A stretch of DNA of 5,564 nt from an uncultured Campylobacter sp. Lineage in GTDB: Bacteria > Campylobacterota > Campylobacteria > Campylobacterales > Campylobacteraceae. The stretch is taken from the NCBI GenBank assembly GCA_937965895.1, contig CALCKS010000296.1, positions 1 to 5,564 on the forward strand, in the 5' to 3' direction. The notes under the pieces were generated by a model. It made no database searches and had not been told where the DNA came from. It worked only from the letters and a program-made list of their open reading frames with translations. The position numbers and the translations under genes are program-made. Shown here piece after piece: positions 4,554-5,564 of this stretch; the stretch's first letter is position 1, and every line of letters starts with the position of its first letter.

Positions 4554-5564
4554 TATATCCATAATCAAACTAATATCATTTTTCTTTTTTGCCGCATTAG
4601 TTGTCGTAAATTTAGCATTTTTCATCGAATCAAAAAGGCAAATAAGAGATGCGGAGTATTTTACCTACCAGCGCTTTATGCTAGGCATGCGCATACGCGG
4701 ACAAGAAGACGGCAATATAACCAAGCAGTTAGCACAAATCGGACTTAAAAATAGTGATCTCGATCCAAATGAGATCAGGCAAAATGGTGAGAAAATTTTT
4801 AGCGATTCGTATGCCGATATGATAAGGTGCGACAAAAAGCTTTATTTTGTACCTAGATTTTCTTCTATTGATCCTAAAATGTTTTCACGTATTATGGAGG
4901 CGGCAGGGCTTGATCTATCAAGTAAAGATGACATTGCAAAAAACGATCTGCCTTTAGAAAATTTAGAAGAAATTTCTTCGCATAGTATTTGGGTACTTTG
5001 GCTTATAGTAAATATCGTAATGGCTGCATTTTTCATAGTCGTCTTAAAAAAATTGCTAAGGCTCAGAAATTTAAAAAATATGATAAGAAGGGCGGGAGAA
5101 GAAGATAAATTTAGGCTAATAAAAGTAGAGGCAAACGATGAAATAGGCCAAATCGCTAGCGAATTTAACACGACTATGCAAAAAATAGATGCGATAAAAG
5201 AGGCTAGAGCGCTATTTTTACGTAACATCTTGCACGAATTTCGCAACCCGATAATGAAAGGGCGAATCATGGCGGACATGATAGCCGAAATTTTACAAGA
5301 CGATAAGGTCAAAGATAGGTTAAAACAAATTTTTATACGGCTTGAGATGATACTGGGCGAAGTCGTCAAGGTAGAAAAACTAGTATCCAATGAGTGGGAG
5401 CTTAAGAAAAACAAGCACCGAGTTATAGACATCGTCGATCACTCGGTAGATATGCTTTTACTAAAAGACACGAGCCGCATAGAAGTGCGAGCAGATGGAG
5501 AAATAAGTGCGGTTGAGGTTGATTTTGAGCTTTATGCAACCGGAGTTAAAAATTTAATCGATAA
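4546..5564 (+). CDS. sensor histidine kinase, ArsS-like, 3' end outside the window (partial)
   Basis: An open frame from ATG 4546 runs 339 codons to the window edge without a stop. Transmembrane helices lie at about residues 7-27 and 147-168, bracketing a periplasmic sensor region of about 120 residues with no recognised domain and a single Cys (C95). A HAMP-like linker (about 169-222) leads to the dimerisation/phospho-acceptor helix FLRNILHEFRNPI, with H230 the phosphorylated histidine in the HExxxP pattern. The window ends in the N-box (VKNLID then two bases of an Asn or Lys codon), so the rest of the ATPase domain (G1, F, G2 boxes) is missing only because of the cut. The start overlaps the last 8 nt of the regulator gene and has no good ribosome site, so translation is probably coupled to the regulator. 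Its H-box and layout resemble ArsS-family kinases of Campylobacterota. The signal is unknown; context suggests the substrate or redox state of the divergent reductase system. Confidence 0.9.
   Translation, partial: MRNISIIKLISFFFFAALVVVNLAFFIESKRQIRDAEYFTYQRFMLGMRIRGQEDGNITKQLAQIGLKNSDLDPNEIRQNGEKIFSDSYADMIRCDKKLYFVPRFSSIDPKMFSRIMEAAGLDLSSKDDIAKNDLPLENLEEISSHSIWVLWLIVNIVMAAFFIVVLKKLLRLRNLKNMIRRAGEEDKFRLIKVEANDEIGQIASEFNTTMQKIDAIKEARALFLRNILHEFRNPIMKGRIMADMIAEILQDDKVKDRLKQIFIRLEMILGEVVKVEKLVSNEWELKKNKHRVIDIVDHSVDMLLLKDTSRIEVRADGEISAVEVDFELYATGVKNLID

Noticed and set aside
4842..5432. A 196-codon minus-strand open frame inside the kinase region
   Set aside because: It is Ser/Ile/Phe-rich with no domain features, and lies opposite a well-supported kinase frame with transmembrane, HAMP and H-box signatures; it is a shadow.

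Overview
The window looks like a piece of a Campylobacterota chromosome. It has intermediate GC for that group, closer to the oral or gut Campylobacter species such as C. curvus, C. concisus or C. rectus (or a relative such as Sulfurospirillum or Wolinella) than to the AT-rich C. jejuni. The basis is an epsilonproteobacterial OprD-type porin, c-type cytochrome respiration, an ArsRS-like two-component pair, and promoters with TGnTATAAT-like extended -10 boxes but no recognisable -35. The species assignment is an inference.

Layout: three genes read leftward as one operon. They are an outer-membrane OprD-like porin (2308-3732), a Tat-exported FAD-dependent reductase of the soluble fumarate reductase/flavocytochrome c superfamily with a lipobox (528-2285), and a membrane-anchored NapC/NirT/NrfH-like cytochrome c with five CxxCH haem motifs (4-531). 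Porin and flavoprotein are 22 nt apart. The flavoprotein stop and cytochrome start overlap as ATGA. About 150 bp of regulatory DNA (3733-3881) separates this operon from a rightward two-component system: an OmpR-family response regulator (3882-4553) and an overlapping sensor histidine kinase (from 4546) that runs off the right end of the window.

Proposed working model (inference): the kinase senses a periplasmic compound or redox state and the regulator turns on the leftward operon. The porin admits a substrate. The pentahaem cytochrome oxidises menaquinol in the inner membrane and passes electrons to the haem-free flavoprotein, which reduces the substrate in the periplasm. This resembles the two-component flavoprotein/NapC-cytochrome reductases (for example the Cgr1/Cgr2 layout). 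The flavoprotein lacks the catalytic Arg/His/Arg set of fumarate reductases, so the electron acceptor is probably not fumarate and cannot be named from sequence.

The intergenic region is rich in signals. It has a tandem 11-bp repeat placed as an OmpR-type activator site about 34-55 bp upstream of a candidate operon start. It also has a perfect 20-bp palindrome, a small inverted repeat over the operon promoter, and a consensus extended -10 so close to the regulator's ATG that its mRNA would be leaderless. No RNA genes, CRISPR arrays, insertion sequences or terminators are visible.
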